Assembly: GCF_011326735.1 (NCBI RefSeq)
Contig: NZ_JAANCN010000009.1
Span: 62,001-126,000 of the forward strand
Length of the DNA: 64,000 nucleotides
DNA from: Phycicoccus endophyticus
Lineage (GTDB): Bacteria > Actinomycetota > Actinomycetes > Actinomycetales > Dermatophilaceae
Direction of reading: 5' to 3'
The notes under the pieces: model-generated
What the model was told of the DNA's origin: nothing
Seen by the model: only the letters and a program-made list of their open reading frames with translations
Databases searched by the model: none
Made by a program: the position numbers and the translations under genes
In this document: in pieces, positions 10,407 through 20,933 of the stretch
How positions within the stretch are numbered: the stretch's first letter is position 1
Layout of the letters: every line of letters starts with the position of its first letter

Positions 10407-11870
10407 TCAGGGCTCGCGCGCCACCTCGTGCACCTCGCGGGGCATGACGAGCGCGGAGAGGAAGAGGGCCAGCGAGATCGCCGCCGCCACCACCCACACC
10501 GTGTCCAGGGCGGGGCCCAGCACGTCGGCGGGCAGCGACTCGAGGTCGCTCGGGGCGTGGCCGAGGCGGGCGCGCACGACCGTGTTGGCCACCGCCCCGA
10601 AGGCCGCCACCCCGACGGCGCTGCCGAGGGAGCGGGCGAAGATGGTCGCGCCGGTGGCGACCCCGCGGCGCGCCCAGGGCACCGAGGACTGGGCCGCGAC
10701 GACCGACGGGCTCGCGACGAGGCCGAAACCCAGGCCGAGGACGAAGCACGGTGCCGCGAGGAGCAGGACCGGCCCGTCGGGACGCACGAGGAGCAGCCCC
10801 GCCCCGCCGAGGACGGCGACGCCGGCCCCGAGGAGCATCGTGCGGCGGAAGCCGACGCGCAGGTAGAGCCGACCGGCGGAGGCCGCGGCGATCGGCCAGC
10901 CGACGGTCATCCCCGCGAGTGTGAACCCGGCGACGACGGCCCCGGTCCCGAGCACCGCCTGGGCGTAGAGCGGGACGTACGAGGTGAGCCCGAGCAGCAG
11001 GACGCCGACGACGAGGGAGGCCGCCATGGCACCCGAGACCGCCCGCTGGGAGAACACCCACAGCGGCAGGACCGGCTCGGCCGCGCGCCGCTCCACCGCG
11101 ACGAACGCGCCGAGCAGGACCACCGCGCCGGCGACCAGCGCCGCCGTCGCCACGGACCCCCAGGGCCACAGCACGCCGCCCTCGAGGAGGGCGACGAGCA
11201 GGGCCACCGTGCCCGTGAGCAGCAGAACGCTGCCGAGCACGTCGAACCGGGCCGGCCCGCTCGCGCTGCGCGGGCTCTCGGCGAAGCGCCGGGCGAGCAT
11301 CCAGGCCGCGAGCGCACCGAGGGGGAGGTTGACGAGGAAGATCCAGCGCCACGAGAGGTAGTCGGCGAACACCCCGCCGAGGGTCGGGCCGACGAGCGAG
11401 GAGACGGCCCACACCGACGCGACGTACCCCTGGACGGTGGCCCGCTCGGCGACCGAGTAGATGTCACCGATGATCGTCATCCCGATCGGCTGGATGGCAC
11501 CGGCGCCGAGGCCCTGGACGGCGCGGAACGCGACGAGCGCCCCCATCGACCAGGCGAGGCCGCACAGCAGCGAGCCCGTGAGGAAGAGGGCGATGCCGGC
11601 GAGCAGCATCGGCTTGCGCCCGACGAGGTCGGCGAGCTTGCCGTAGACCGGGATCGAGACCGCCTGGGCCAGGACGTAGACGGAGAACAGCCACGGGAAC
11701 TGCGAGAGGCCCCCGAGGTCGCGGACGACCGCGGGGACGGCGGCGGCGAGGATCGTGGCGTCGATGGCCACGAGGCCGGTGCTGAGCATCACCGAGAGCA
11801 GCACCGGGCCCCGCTCGCTGCGCAGGCCGACGCTCGCCCGCGGGACGCGGGCCGTCGTGGGGGTCGTCAC
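10407..11870 (-). CDS. MFS drug exporter, DHA2 (EmrB/QacA) family, 14 TM
   Basis: The 487-residue protein begins VLLSVMLSTGLVAIDATILAAAVPAVVRDLG in pieces typical of DHA2, with the D-x-T-I motif in TM1. It continues with GKLADLVGRKPMLLAG (motif A) and GAGAIQPIGMTIIGDIY (motif C region), then WRWIFLVNLPLG. About 14 membrane segments can be counted. Members export antibiotics, dyes or cations with proton antiport. The reading frame stays open far upstream over the neighbouring CDF gene on the same strand, but the conserved part begins near GTG 11870, chosen as start. The C-terminus ends 16 bp from the convergent MFS gene. Confidence 0.88.
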   Translation of the reverse strand: MTTPTTARVPRASVGLRSERGPVLLSVMLSTGLVAIDATILAAAVPAVVRDLGGLSQFPWLFSVYVLAQAVSIPVYGKLADLVGRKPMLLAGIALFLTGSLLCGLAWSMGALVAFRAVQGLGAGAIQPIGMTIIGDIYSVAERATVQGYVASVWAVSSLVGPTLGGVFADYLSWRWIFLVNLPLGALAAWMLARRFAESPRSASGPARFDVLGSVLLLTGTVALLVALLEGGVLWPWGSVATAALVAGAVVLLGAFVAVERRAAEPVLPLWVFSQRAVSGAMAASLVVGVLLLGLTSYVPLYAQAVLGTGAVVAGFTLAGMTVGWPIAAASAGRLYLRVGFRRTMLLGAGVAVLGGAGLLLVRPDGPVLLLAAPCFVLGLGFGLVASPSVVAAQSSVPWARRGVATGATIFARSLGSAVGVAAFGAVANTVVRARLGHAPSDLESLPADVLGPALDTVWVVAAAISLALFLSALVMPREVHEVAREP

Positions 11871-11931
11871 CGCAGGGCCAACCGGCACGTGCGGGGGCGC
11901 ATTCCCCCAGGTCCGAGGGGTGGACGGCCCC

Positions 11932-12858
11932 CTACCAGCTCGTCTCGACGCACGAGCGGGCGCCCCGGGGCTCGACCTGGAGGGTGGCGTGGTCGATCCC
12001 GAACTCCTCGCGCAGCCGCGTACCGGCGTCGGCGAGGACGGTGCCGGGGTCGGCACCGTCGGCGCACACGAGGTGCGCGGTGGCGACGTGCATCCCCGAG
12101 GTGAGGGTCCACAGGTGCAGGTCGTGGACGTCGACGACGTCGGCCACCGACCGCAGCGTGGCCTCGGCCTGCTCGGGGTGGATGCCGGCCGGCGCGTGCT
12201 GGCCGAGGACGGCGAGCACCTCCCGGCCGAGCAGGACGGCCCGGACGGCGACGAAGATGGCGATGGCCAGCGCGATGACGGTGTCCCACACCGCGTTCCC
12301 CGTGACGCTGACGAGGATGCCTGCGGCGACCACGCCGACCGACCCGACGGTGTCGGCGACCACCTCGAGGTAGGCGCCCTTGACGTTGAGGCTCTCGCCG
12401 GCGCCACCGCGCAGCAGGGCCATCGCGGCGAGGTTGACGGCGAGCCCGAGGGCTCCGACGACGAGCATGGCGCCGGTCGCCACCGTCGGCTCCTCACCGG
12501 CCCGACCGACCGCCTCGAGGACGATGTACGCCGAGACCCCGAGCATGAGCAGGACCGCCAGTCCCGAGGCGAACACCTCCGCCCGGTAGGAGCCGAAGGT
12601 GCGTCGGCCCGTGGCGTCCGGACGGGTGGCGATCCGGGTGGCCACCAGCGCGGCACCGAGGGCGACGACGTCGGCGGCCATGTGGCCGGCGTCGCTGAGC
12701 AGCGCGAGCGAGCCGGCGACGAGCCCGGTGACCAGCTCGACGACGAAGAAGGCGGTGACGAGGACGACCGCGACCTGCAGCCGCCAGCGGTGGGCCCCGC
12801 CGGCGTGGCTCCCGGGCGACCCGGTGGGCCGAGGCGCGTGCCCGTGGCCGGCACCCAT
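11932..12858 (-). CDS. Cation diffusion facilitator (CzcD/ZitB-type) metal exporter
   Basis: The 308-residue protein has a short His-rich N-terminus (GAGHGHAPRP), six membrane segments and a cytoplasmic ferredoxin-like C-domain. The zinc site is visible as LLSDAGHMAADV in TM2 (H and D ligands) and EVVADTVGSVGV in TM5. The C-domain contains DVHDLHLWTLTSG and HLVC, which match CzcD-like proteins. It should expel Zn(II), and perhaps Co(II) or Cd(II), from the cytoplasm. ATG 12858 is preceded by a strong GGAGGAGGGG site. It is upstream of, and co-oriented with, the DHA2 exporter. Confidence 0.92.
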   Translation of the reverse strand: MGAGHGHAPRPTGSPGSHAGGAHRWRLQVAVVLVTAFFVVELVTGLVAGSLALLSDAGHMAADVVALGAALVATRIATRPDATGRRTFGSYRAEVFASGLAVLLMLGVSAYIVLEAVGRAGEEPTVATGAMLVVGALGLAVNLAAMALLRGGAGESLNVKGAYLEVVADTVGSVGVVAAGILVSVTGNAVWDTVIALAIAIFVAVRAVLLGREVLAVLGQHAPAGIHPEQAEATLRSVADVVDVHDLHLWTLTSGMHVATAHLVCADGADPGTVLADAGTRLREEFGIDHATLQVEPRGARSCVETSW

Positions 12859-12924
12859 GGCTCCCCTCCTCCAGGCGGTGGACGTCGTCCCCCTCGACGC
12901 TACCCCCCGCGTTACCGTGCCGCG

Positions 12925-14193
12925 ATGAGCGCTCCGCCGTCCGAGACCGAGCAGCGCGTCCTCGCCGCGCTCGACGAGGACGCCCTCGTGGAGACCCTCG
13001 CCGAGCTCGTCCGCGTCCCGAGCGTCACCGGCTCGGCCGAGGAGGGGGAGGTGCAGCACCTGCTCGCCGAGCGCTACCGGGCGGCGGGGCTCGAGGTCGA
13101 CCTGTGGGCCGAGGACCTCGACGAGCTGCGCGCCGACCCGGCCTTCCCGGGCACGGAGGCGCCGCGGGAGGAGGCCTGGGGCCTCGTCGGGACGACCCCC
13201 GGGGAGGGGGAGCCCGCGCTCGTCCTCAACGGGCACGTCGACGTCGTCCCCGTCGGCGACCGGTGGTCGTGGGCGCACGACCCGTTCGCGGCCGAGGTGC
13301 AGGACGGCCGGCTGCACGGGCGCGGCGCGTGCGACATGAAGGCCGGGGTCGCGGTGAACCTCGCGGTGGCGCAGGCCCTGGCACGCTCCGGCGTGCGGAC
13401 CGAGCGCCGCCTGGCCCTGCACTCGGTGGTCGGCGAGGAGGACGGTGGTCTCGGGGCCTTCGCGACGCTCCGGCGCGGCCACACGGGTGAGGCGGTCGTC
13501 ATCACCGAGCCGACCGCCGGGCGGCTGCTCACGGCCAACGCCGGCGCCCTGACCTTCCGCATCGAGGTCCCCGGCCGGGCGGCCCACGGCAGCACGCGCC
13601 TCGAGGGGCAGTCGGCGCTCGAGTCCTTCCTCGTCGTCCACGAGGCGCTGCGCGCGCTCGAGACGGCGCGCAACGCCGACCCGGACCCGTTGTTCCAGCA
13701 GACGCCCCTGCCGTACGCGATCACCGTCGGCACGGTCCACGCGGGTGACTGGGCGAGCAGCGTGCCCGACCTGCTCACCGCCGAGGGACGGCTCGGCGTC
13801 GTGCTCGGCGAGAGCACGAGGACCGCCGCCGCGGAGCTCGAACGGGCGGTCGCCGAGGCGGCCGCCGGCGACCCGTGGCTGCGGGACCACCCGCCGCGGG
13901 TCACCTGGCCCGGTGGGCGGTTCGCCTCCGGCCGGCTGCCGGAGGGGCACCCGCTCGCCGACGAGGTGGCCGGAGCGGCGGCCGCGGTCGGGATGCCGCT
14001 CCCGAGCACCGGCGCGGCGCCGTACGGCTCCGACCTGCGCCTCTACGCCGGCGACGGGGTACCGACCCTCCAGTTCGGGCCGGGGGACGTCCGCCTGGCG
14101 CACTCGACCCGCGAGTCGGTCGACCTCGCGCAGGTCGTCGCGGTCGCGCGCGCTCTCACCGTGCTCGCGGTCCGCCGGCTCGAGGCGCACTGA
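12925..14193 (+). CDS. M20 family metallopeptidase (ArgE/DapE-like deacylase)
   Basis: The 422-residue product has the dinuclear-zinc signature NGHVDVVP near residue 105, GRGACDMKAGVAVNL near 133 and GEEDGGLGAF near 170, followed by a dimerisation domain. Members hydrolyse N-acyl amino acids (acetylornithine, succinyl-diaminopimelate) or dipeptides; the exact substrate is not readable. No arg or dap gene is nearby, so catabolic or general acylamino-acid hydrolysis is as likely as biosynthesis. ATG 12925 lies 6 nt after TACCGT, a leaderless arrangement. It is divergent from the CDF gene with a 66 bp gap. Confidence 0.87.
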   Translation: MSAPPSETEQRVLAALDEDALVETLAELVRVPSVTGSAEEGEVQHLLAERYRAAGLEVDLWAEDLDELRADPAFPGTEAPREEAWGLVGTTPGEGEPALVLNGHVDVVPVGDRWSWAHDPFAAEVQDGRLHGRGACDMKAGVAVNLAVAQALARSGVRTERRLALHSVVGEEDGGLGAFATLRRGHTGEAVVITEPTAGRLLTANAGALTFRIEVPGRAAHGSTRLEGQSALESFLVVHEALRALETARNADPDPLFQQTPLPYAITVGTVHAGDWASSVPDLLTAEGRLGVVLGESTRTAAAELERAVAEAAAGDPWLRDHPPRVTWPGGRFASGRLPEGHPLADEVAGAAAAVGMPLPSTGAAPYGSDLRLYAGDGVPTLQFGPGDVRLAHSTRESVDLAQVVAVARALTVLAVRRLEAH

Positions 14194-14248
14194 GCCGGAG
14201 CACCCCACTGGCCCGGTCGGTCACCGCGGAGAATGGAAGAGTAGAGCC

Positions 14249-15277
14249 ATGAGCGACGCCGAGGTGACGATCGACGGGCTGCCGGAGCACTACGCCACGA
14301 GCACGCCGCAGGCGGAGGACGCCGCGGACGTGGCGGCCCTGCTCGCCGACCACCAGCGGGCCGCCAAGGGCTCGGCCGCGGTCGACCCGCAGGCCGTGCT
14401 GGGCCAGCTCGTCGGCATCGGGTCGTGGACGCGGCGGCAGGTCCTCGTCCGCGACCTCGACCACCACCTGCTCGCGTGGCTGTCGGTCCACGACCGGGCG
14501 GGCGGGCGCACCCTCGTCGAGCTGACGGTCACGCCGTCGCTGGCGGAGCCGGAGGCCTCCGCGCTCGCCGGCCGGCTCTTCGCGTGTGCCGAGCGGTACG
14601 CGCAGGACATCGCGACGATGCGCGGGCTGCGGGCGACGCTGCTCGACTCCGGTGCGTACGCCGACGACCCGCGCCAGCAGCGCTGGCTGGCCGACGCCGG
14701 GTACGAGCAGACCCGCACCTGGCTGCAGATGACCCGCCCGGTGACGCCGGAGGAGGCGAGTGGGCTGCCCGGCCCCCGCGAGGGCGTGGAGATCCGGCCG
14801 GTCGACCGCCACGAGGACGGGCTCCCCGTGGCCCAGGACCTCCAGGCGGTCCACCGGGTGCTCGAGGAGTCCTTCCAGGACCACTTCAGCTCCTACCGCG
14901 AGAGCTTCCCCGAGTTCGTCATGCGGCTGCGCGAGGACCCCGGCCACCGGTGGGACCACTGGTGGCTCGCGACGGTGGAGACCGACGACGGGCCCCGCCC
15001 GGCCGGCGCGGTGGTCTCCTCGGTGCTGCGCGCCGACGCGGACGGCGTCGAGGGCAGCTACGTCGACTACATCGGGGTGCACCGCCGCGCCCGCGGGCGC
15101 GGGGTCGCGAAGTCGCTGCTGCGCACCGTCATCGCCGACGCTGCCCGCCGCGGGCGCAACCGGGTCGGCCTCGAGGTCGACGCGGACAGCCCGACGGGGG
15201 CCGACGGGCTCTACGCCTCGATGGGCTGGGTCACCGACTACCGCACCCAGTCCTGGCACCGCGACATCGGTCTGTGA
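14249..15277 (+). CDS. Tandem GNAT acetyltransferase
   Basis: The 342-residue protein has a degenerate N-terminal GNAT-like half (to about residue 165) and a clear C-terminal GNAT half. The latter has VDYIGVHRRARGRGVAKSLL, the acetyl-CoA pyrophosphate loop, followed by NRVGLEVDADSPTGADGLY. This two-domain layout resembles mycothiol synthase MshD, but key sequence identity cannot be claimed; many actinobacterial paralogues of unknown acceptor share it. It lies 55 bp after the M20 gene and could be cotranscribed. The start was chosen at ATG 14249, with a weak GGAAGAG upstream. Confidence 0.8.
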   Translation: MSDAEVTIDGLPEHYATSTPQAEDAADVAALLADHQRAAKGSAAVDPQAVLGQLVGIGSWTRRQVLVRDLDHHLLAWLSVHDRAGGRTLVELTVTPSLAEPEASALAGRLFACAERYAQDIATMRGLRATLLDSGAYADDPRQQRWLADAGYEQTRTWLQMTRPVTPEEASGLPGPREGVEIRPVDRHEDGLPVAQDLQAVHRVLEESFQDHFSSYRESFPEFVMRLREDPGHRWDHWWLATVETDDGPRPAGAVVSSVLRADADGVEGSYVDYIGVHRRARGRGVAKSLLRTVIADAARRGRNRVGLEVDADSPTGADGLYASMGWVTDYRTQSWHRDIGL

Positions 15278-15289
15278 GCGGCCGGGGGC

Positions 15290-16294
15290 TCAGTCGGCCT
15301 TCCCGTAGAGACCCGCGAGCGTCGACCCGTCGGCCCAGTGGATGTTCTTGATCGGGTTGACCGAGTCCCGGTAGGTGTAGGAGCCGCTCTCGTACACGGC
15401 CCACAGGTGGGCGTTGCCGTTGGAGGTGCCGTAGGCGAGGCCCTCGATCATCGACGGGGCGCGCATGCAGAACGACGTGCCGTCGGTGATGTCGGTCGTC
15501 AACGAGGTGGGGCGGACCCAGACGTTGCTGCGGTCCGAGCGACCCTCGGAGGTGCCGAAGACGAACTTCTTGCCGATGACGGCCATGCCCTGGGTCTTCC
15601 TCGGCACCCAGCGCTTGGTGTCGGTGTAGCGCAGCGAGCCGTCGTCCCTCGGCTTGTAGCGCCACATGTGCTGGTGGGAGTCGGAGTCGAAGTCGCCGAT
15701 CCAGACGCTCCCGCCCTGCCGGCCGAGGAAGGAGGCCTTGCCGCGCACGCCGTGGCTGTCCTTCGGGGTGACGGTGCTGCTCGAGTTCGCTCCCTTGAGG
15801 TGGTTGCGCACGACCTTGGCCGACCAGTACCGCACGCGGCCCTCCCCACCGACGTAGACGTACCCGCCGGCCATGGCGATGCCGCCGGCGTGCGTCGTCG
15901 GGATGAGCATCCGGCCGAGGCCGGTGCCGCGGCGGTCACCGCTGAGGACGACACCGAAGATCGCGCTGGGGCCGTCGGGGTCCTTATTGCCGTTGCCGTC
16001 GTGGTAGGCGGAGATGAGCAGGATGTCCTCGCTCGTCCCGTTCCAGTTGTTCCAGTACGCGAGCCCCTGCGGCACGTACCGGCCCTCGAGCAGGCCGGCC
16101 GGGACCTCGACGCTGTTGTGGAACGTGCTGTCGTAGGTCGCGCTCGCCGAGGGCCCGGGGTAGAAGTCGGAGTCCCCCCGGGTGGTCCGGCACATCGCGT
16201 CCTCCGCGAAGGCGGCCTGCGGTGCCGCCACGGCGACGAGCCCGCCCAGCGTCGTCGCCGCCAGGGCCATGGCCAGCGTCCTGCGTCGTCCCAT
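15290..16294 (-). CDS. Secreted protein of unknown function, possibly beta-propeller
   Basis: The 334-residue product starts with a classical signal peptide: MGRRR, a hydrophobic core (LAMALAATTLGGLVAVAA) and PQAAFA as likely cleavage site. The mature part has repeated short blocks rich in G, W and Y, such as GLAYWNNW, GGYVYVGGEGRVRYW, GGSVWIGDFDSD and GMAVIGKKFVFGTS. This periodic beta-rich look suggests a propeller, but the family is not recognised. An in-frame start further upstream would hide the signal peptide; ATG 16294 with GAGGGGAG about 8 nt upstream is preferred. No neighbour suggests a function. The convergent gene ends 12 bp away. Confidence 0.75.
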   Translation of the reverse strand: MGRRRTLAMALAATTLGGLVAVAAPQAAFAEDAMCRTTRGDSDFYPGPSASATYDSTFHNSVEVPAGLLEGRYVPQGLAYWNNWNGTSEDILLISAYHDGNGNKDPDGPSAIFGVVLSGDRRGTGLGRMLIPTTHAGGIAMAGGYVYVGGEGRVRYWSAKVVRNHLKGANSSSTVTPKDSHGVRGKASFLGRQGGSVWIGDFDSDSHQHMWRYKPRDDGSLRYTDTKRWVPRKTQGMAVIGKKFVFGTSEGRSDRSNVWVRPTSLTTDITDGTSFCMRAPSMIEGLAYGTSNGNAHLWAVYESGSYTYRDSVNPIKNIHWADGSTLAGLYGKAD

Positions 16295-16476
16295 TCTCGT
16301 GCTCCCCTCGAGGTTGCCGGGCACCCCTGTGCCTCGGTCACGGTCGGCGCTCCCACGCCGCTGCGCCACCCTAGCGGGGGGCGGGGCCGAGGTGGGGGGG
16401 ACGCCGCGGTCGGTTCTCGTGGCCCGGCCGGTGACGGGGACCGGAGGGTGTCGGTGGGCACCGGTAGCGTCGGGAC

Positions 16477-17850
16477 ATGGAGGGGAAGAGCACCGCGGTC
16501 GATGGCCGGCGCAGCGCCCGGTCCGCCGTGGCTTCTGCGCGAGTCTGCCTGGGGCAGATCGACATCGGCGAGCTGACCGATGCAGAGCGCCTGCAGCTGG
16601 TGGCCGAGCTGGAGCGCCTGAAGGGTGCCGCGGTGGCCGCCCAGGCGCGGGCCGTCGACGCGGTGCGCCGGTCCCGGGAGTCCTCGTGCCCGAGGGACGC
16701 TCTGCGCAGCGTCGGCTCGGAGGTGGCGCTTGCCCGTCGGGAGTCGCCCGCCCTCGGTGACCGCTTCGTCGGGCTCGCGCAGGCGGTGGTGCACGAGCTG
16801 CCGGGCGCGCTGGCCGCGCTCGAGGGCGGGGCGCTCGGTGAGCGTGGCGTGGTCGAGGTGGTCCGCGAGACGGCGACCCTCACCCGCGAGGACCGGCTCG
16901 AGGTCGACGCGCGTCTGCGGGGCCTCTACGAGCGGCTGGGCTGGCGCTCGCTGGGCCGCGCGGCACGTCGGGTGGCGGCCGAGCTGGACGCAGCCTCGGT
17001 CGTGCGGAGGATGGAGCGGGCGGTGGCCGCGCGCCGGGTCGGTGTGCGCCCGGCGCCCGACGGGATGGCCTACCTGAGCGTGCTGGGCCCGCTGCGTGAG
17101 GTCGTCGGCGCCTACGCCGCGCTGCAGTCCAGAGCGGCCGCCGTCGTCGGGGGTGGTTGCCCCGACGAGGGGCCCGAGGGCAGAGGGCGCGGGGCGGTCG
17201 CGGCCGACACGGCGCTGCGGCTGCTGTCGGGCCGCTCGCCCGGGCAGGTCCAACCGGTCGAGGTGCATCTCGTGATGACCGACCGGTCGCTGCTCGGCAC
17301 CGGCGGTCCCGGTGGCTCGTCGATGACGCCGGCGCGGGTGCCGGGGCACGGCAGCGTGCCGGCTCCGCTCGCCCGCGCGTGGGTCCGGGGCGCCGGCCCG
17401 GCCTCGGTCTGGGTCCGGCGGCTGTACACGACCCCCGACGGCCGCGACCTGGTCGCGATGGACTCGCGCCGCCGCATCTTCGGGGGCCTCCTGCGCCGGA
17501 TGCTCGTGCTGCGCGACGACGTCTGCTCGACCCCGTGGTGCGACGCGCCGATCGTGCACGCCGACCACGTCCGACCCGCCCGCGAGGGCGGGCCCACCTC
17601 GTTGGTCAACGGGGCCGGGCGGTGCGCCCGGTGCAACCAGGTCAAGGAGGCCCCCGGCTGGGCGGCCCGCGTCGCCCGCGCCTCGCCCCGCGTGCTGGAG
17701 CTGGCGACTCCCACGGGCATGCGGTTGTCCTCGCGCCCGCCGCCCGTGCTGGGGTGGGGGAGCGACCCGCCAGCGTCCGGGCCATCGGTCGGCGGGTCGG
17801 GTCCGGGTCAGGCGTCGCGGGGGAGGCCGCCGTCGAGGGGGCGGTGGTAG
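16477..17850 (+). CDS. DUF222 / HNH endonuclease domain protein (13E12 repeat family type)
   Basis: The 457-residue protein has a helical DUF222 region (about residues 25-330) and a C-terminal HNH domain near 345-390. The HNH part is CSTPWCDAPIVHADHVRP followed by GRCARCNQVKEAPGW: two CxxC-like zinc pairs and the H-x-x-H core. Such genes are multicopy in actinobacteria and resemble the mycobacterial 13E12 repeat proteins; biological function is unknown. The last 30 residues are a low-complexity P/G/S tail that overlaps the convergent GNAT gene by 43 bp. ATG 16477 lies 6 nt after TAGCGT (leaderless). Confidence 0.85.
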   Translation: MEGKSTAVDGRRSARSAVASARVCLGQIDIGELTDAERLQLVAELERLKGAAVAAQARAVDAVRRSRESSCPRDALRSVGSEVALARRESPALGDRFVGLAQAVVHELPGALAALEGGALGERGVVEVVRETATLTREDRLEVDARLRGLYERLGWRSLGRAARRVAAELDAASVVRRMERAVAARRVGVRPAPDGMAYLSVLGPLREVVGAYAALQSRAAAVVGGGCPDEGPEGRGRGAVAADTALRLLSGRSPGQVQPVEVHLVMTDRSLLGTGGPGGSSMTPARVPGHGSVPAPLARAWVRGAGPASVWVRRLYTTPDGRDLVAMDSRRRIFGGLLRRMLVLRDDVCSTPWCDAPIVHADHVRPAREGGPTSLVNGAGRCARCNQVKEAPGWAARVARASPRVLELATPTGMRLSSRPPPVLGWGSDPPASGPSVGGSGPGQASRGRPPSRGRW

Positions 17851-18794
17851 CGGTCGTGGCCGGTCAGCCGGGCGACGCGGACGAAGCCGTTGCGCTCGAG
17901 GACGGCCACGCTGCGCAGGTTCGTGGGGACCACCCCGGCGTACACGTCGGTGGCGGTGAGCGAGCGTGCCTGCTCCAGCGCCAGGGAGACCGCCCTGGTG
18001 GCGATGCCGCGGCCGGTGCTCGCCGACCCGACCCAGTAGCCGAGGGCGTACCGCGGCGGGTCGACGGGGTCGAGGTCGACGCGCCCCACGAGGCGCTCGC
18101 GGTCGAGGACGGCGAACCTCGTCGCCGCGGTCTCGCTCGAGCGCAGGGCCCGCGCGTACTGGGCGGCCGTGCGGCCCCGGTCTTCCTCGGCGAGGGAGAG
18201 GTGGTCTTCGTTGCCGGCGACGAGCGCTGCGTAGTCGACGGCGAGGTCCGGCGTCAGCGGGACGAGACGAACGGTGTCGGCGGGAGCTCGGCCCGGGTGG
18301 CGGAACCAGACGAGGTCGCCGTGCTCGTCGGTGGTGCGGCCCGCCGGGGTGAAGCCGGCGCGGACGGCCACCGCGACCGAGGCGTCGTTGTCCGGTGCGG
18401 CCCGCACGACGAACTCCTCGACGGGGCGGCGCATGGTCTCCAGCCGCATGGCCAGGGCCACGGCGCGACGCGCGTAGCCGCGCCCCCGAAACGGTGGGTA
18501 GATCGCGTAGGAGAGGTTGACCTGGCCTGCGCGCAGGTAGTCCAGGCCGCGCTGGATCCCGAGGGTCCCGGCCAGCTCTCCGCTGGCCCGCTCGACGACG
18601 CCGAGGTCGGCCAGCGGGCCGCCGTCGCTCCAGGCGCGTTCCGCCGCCGCGAGCCACGTACTCACCTGGCGCCGGGTGGGCCGCCGGCCGCCCCCCAGGG
18701 AGTCGATGATGCGTCGGTCGCACCCGGCGACGTGCGCCTCGAGGTCGCCGGCAGACAGCGCCCGCAGCCCGACCGCCTCGTCCTGGACGAGCAT
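17808..18794 (-). CDS. Double RimJ-type GNAT acetyltransferase
   Basis: Two complete GNAT domains are fused in about 328 residues. Domain 1 (about 1-165) has LSYAIYPPFRGRGYARRAV and PDNDASVAVAVRAGF; domain 2 (about 170-328) has LGYWVGSASTGRGIATRAVSLAL and PTNLRSVAVLERNGFVRV. Both carry the acetyl-CoA loop and the RimJ/RimL-like asparagine segment, so both could be active. Such enzymes acetylate protein N-termini or small molecules; the acceptor is not known. A GTG directly before the ATG (18797) is an alternative start. The gene overlaps the HNH gene tail convergently by 43 bp. Confidence 0.86.
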   Translation of the reverse strand: MLVQDEAVGLRALSAGDLEAHVAGCDRRIIDSLGGGRRPTRRQVSTWLAAAERAWSDGGPLADLGVVERASGELAGTLGIQRGLDYLRAGQVNLSYAIYPPFRGRGYARRAVALAMRLETMRRPVEEFVVRAAPDNDASVAVAVRAGFTPAGRTTDEHGDLVWFRHPGRAPADTVRLVPLTPDLAVDYAALVAGNEDHLSLAEEDRGRTAAQYARALRSSETAATRFAVLDRERLVGRVDLDPVDPPRYALGYWVGSASTGRGIATRAVSLALEQARSLTATDVYAGVVPTNLRSVAVLERNGFVRVARLTGHDRYHRPLDGGLPRDA

Positions 18795-18900
18795 CACGCC
18801 CCCGTTCGACCCGGCAGGACCGCTTCCGGTGCGGCCGCCACCCCGCGCACGGTAGCGCTACCCGCTCCGTCCGGGCCGGATGGGCGACCGTGCCGTCGGT

Positions 18901-19007
18901 GGGAACACCGAGGGCCCCGACGGAGTTGAGTCAGGTGAACGCAAGTTTGCCCGGACGGATTTGCGCAGAGTGGACCGCCCGTCTAACTTGAGCCCGAAGC
19001 ACTCAAC
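18901..19007 (+). promoter_or_regulatory. dnaK promoter region with two HAIR operators
   Basis: Two HspR-type inverted repeats are visible. Site 1 is 18925-18945, GTTGAGT-N7-ACGCAAG; site 2 is 18987-19007, CTTGAGC-N7-ACTCAAC. Each matches the CTTGAGT-N7-ACTCAAG consensus at 6 of 7 bases per arm. A housekeeping promoter fits TTGCGC (18961-18966), 17-bp spacer, TAACTT (18984-18989), overlapping site 2. An upstream GGAAC (18902-18906)-N18-GTT (18925-18927) resembles a sigma-R/H promoter, with its -10 inside site 1. Bound HspR would block both. Confidence 0.85.
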
Positions 19008-19037
19008 TCAGTGTCCGTAGAGCAAGGAGACCCAGAC

Positions 19038-20929
<1,892 letters not shown>

Positions 20930-20933
<4 letters not shown>

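Noticed and set aside
12864-12924. Larger CDF/DHA2 proteins from upstream starts in the same frame
   Set aside because: Upstream residues are out-of-frame copies of neighbouring genes with no conservation; the starts with good ribosome-binding sites lie inside.
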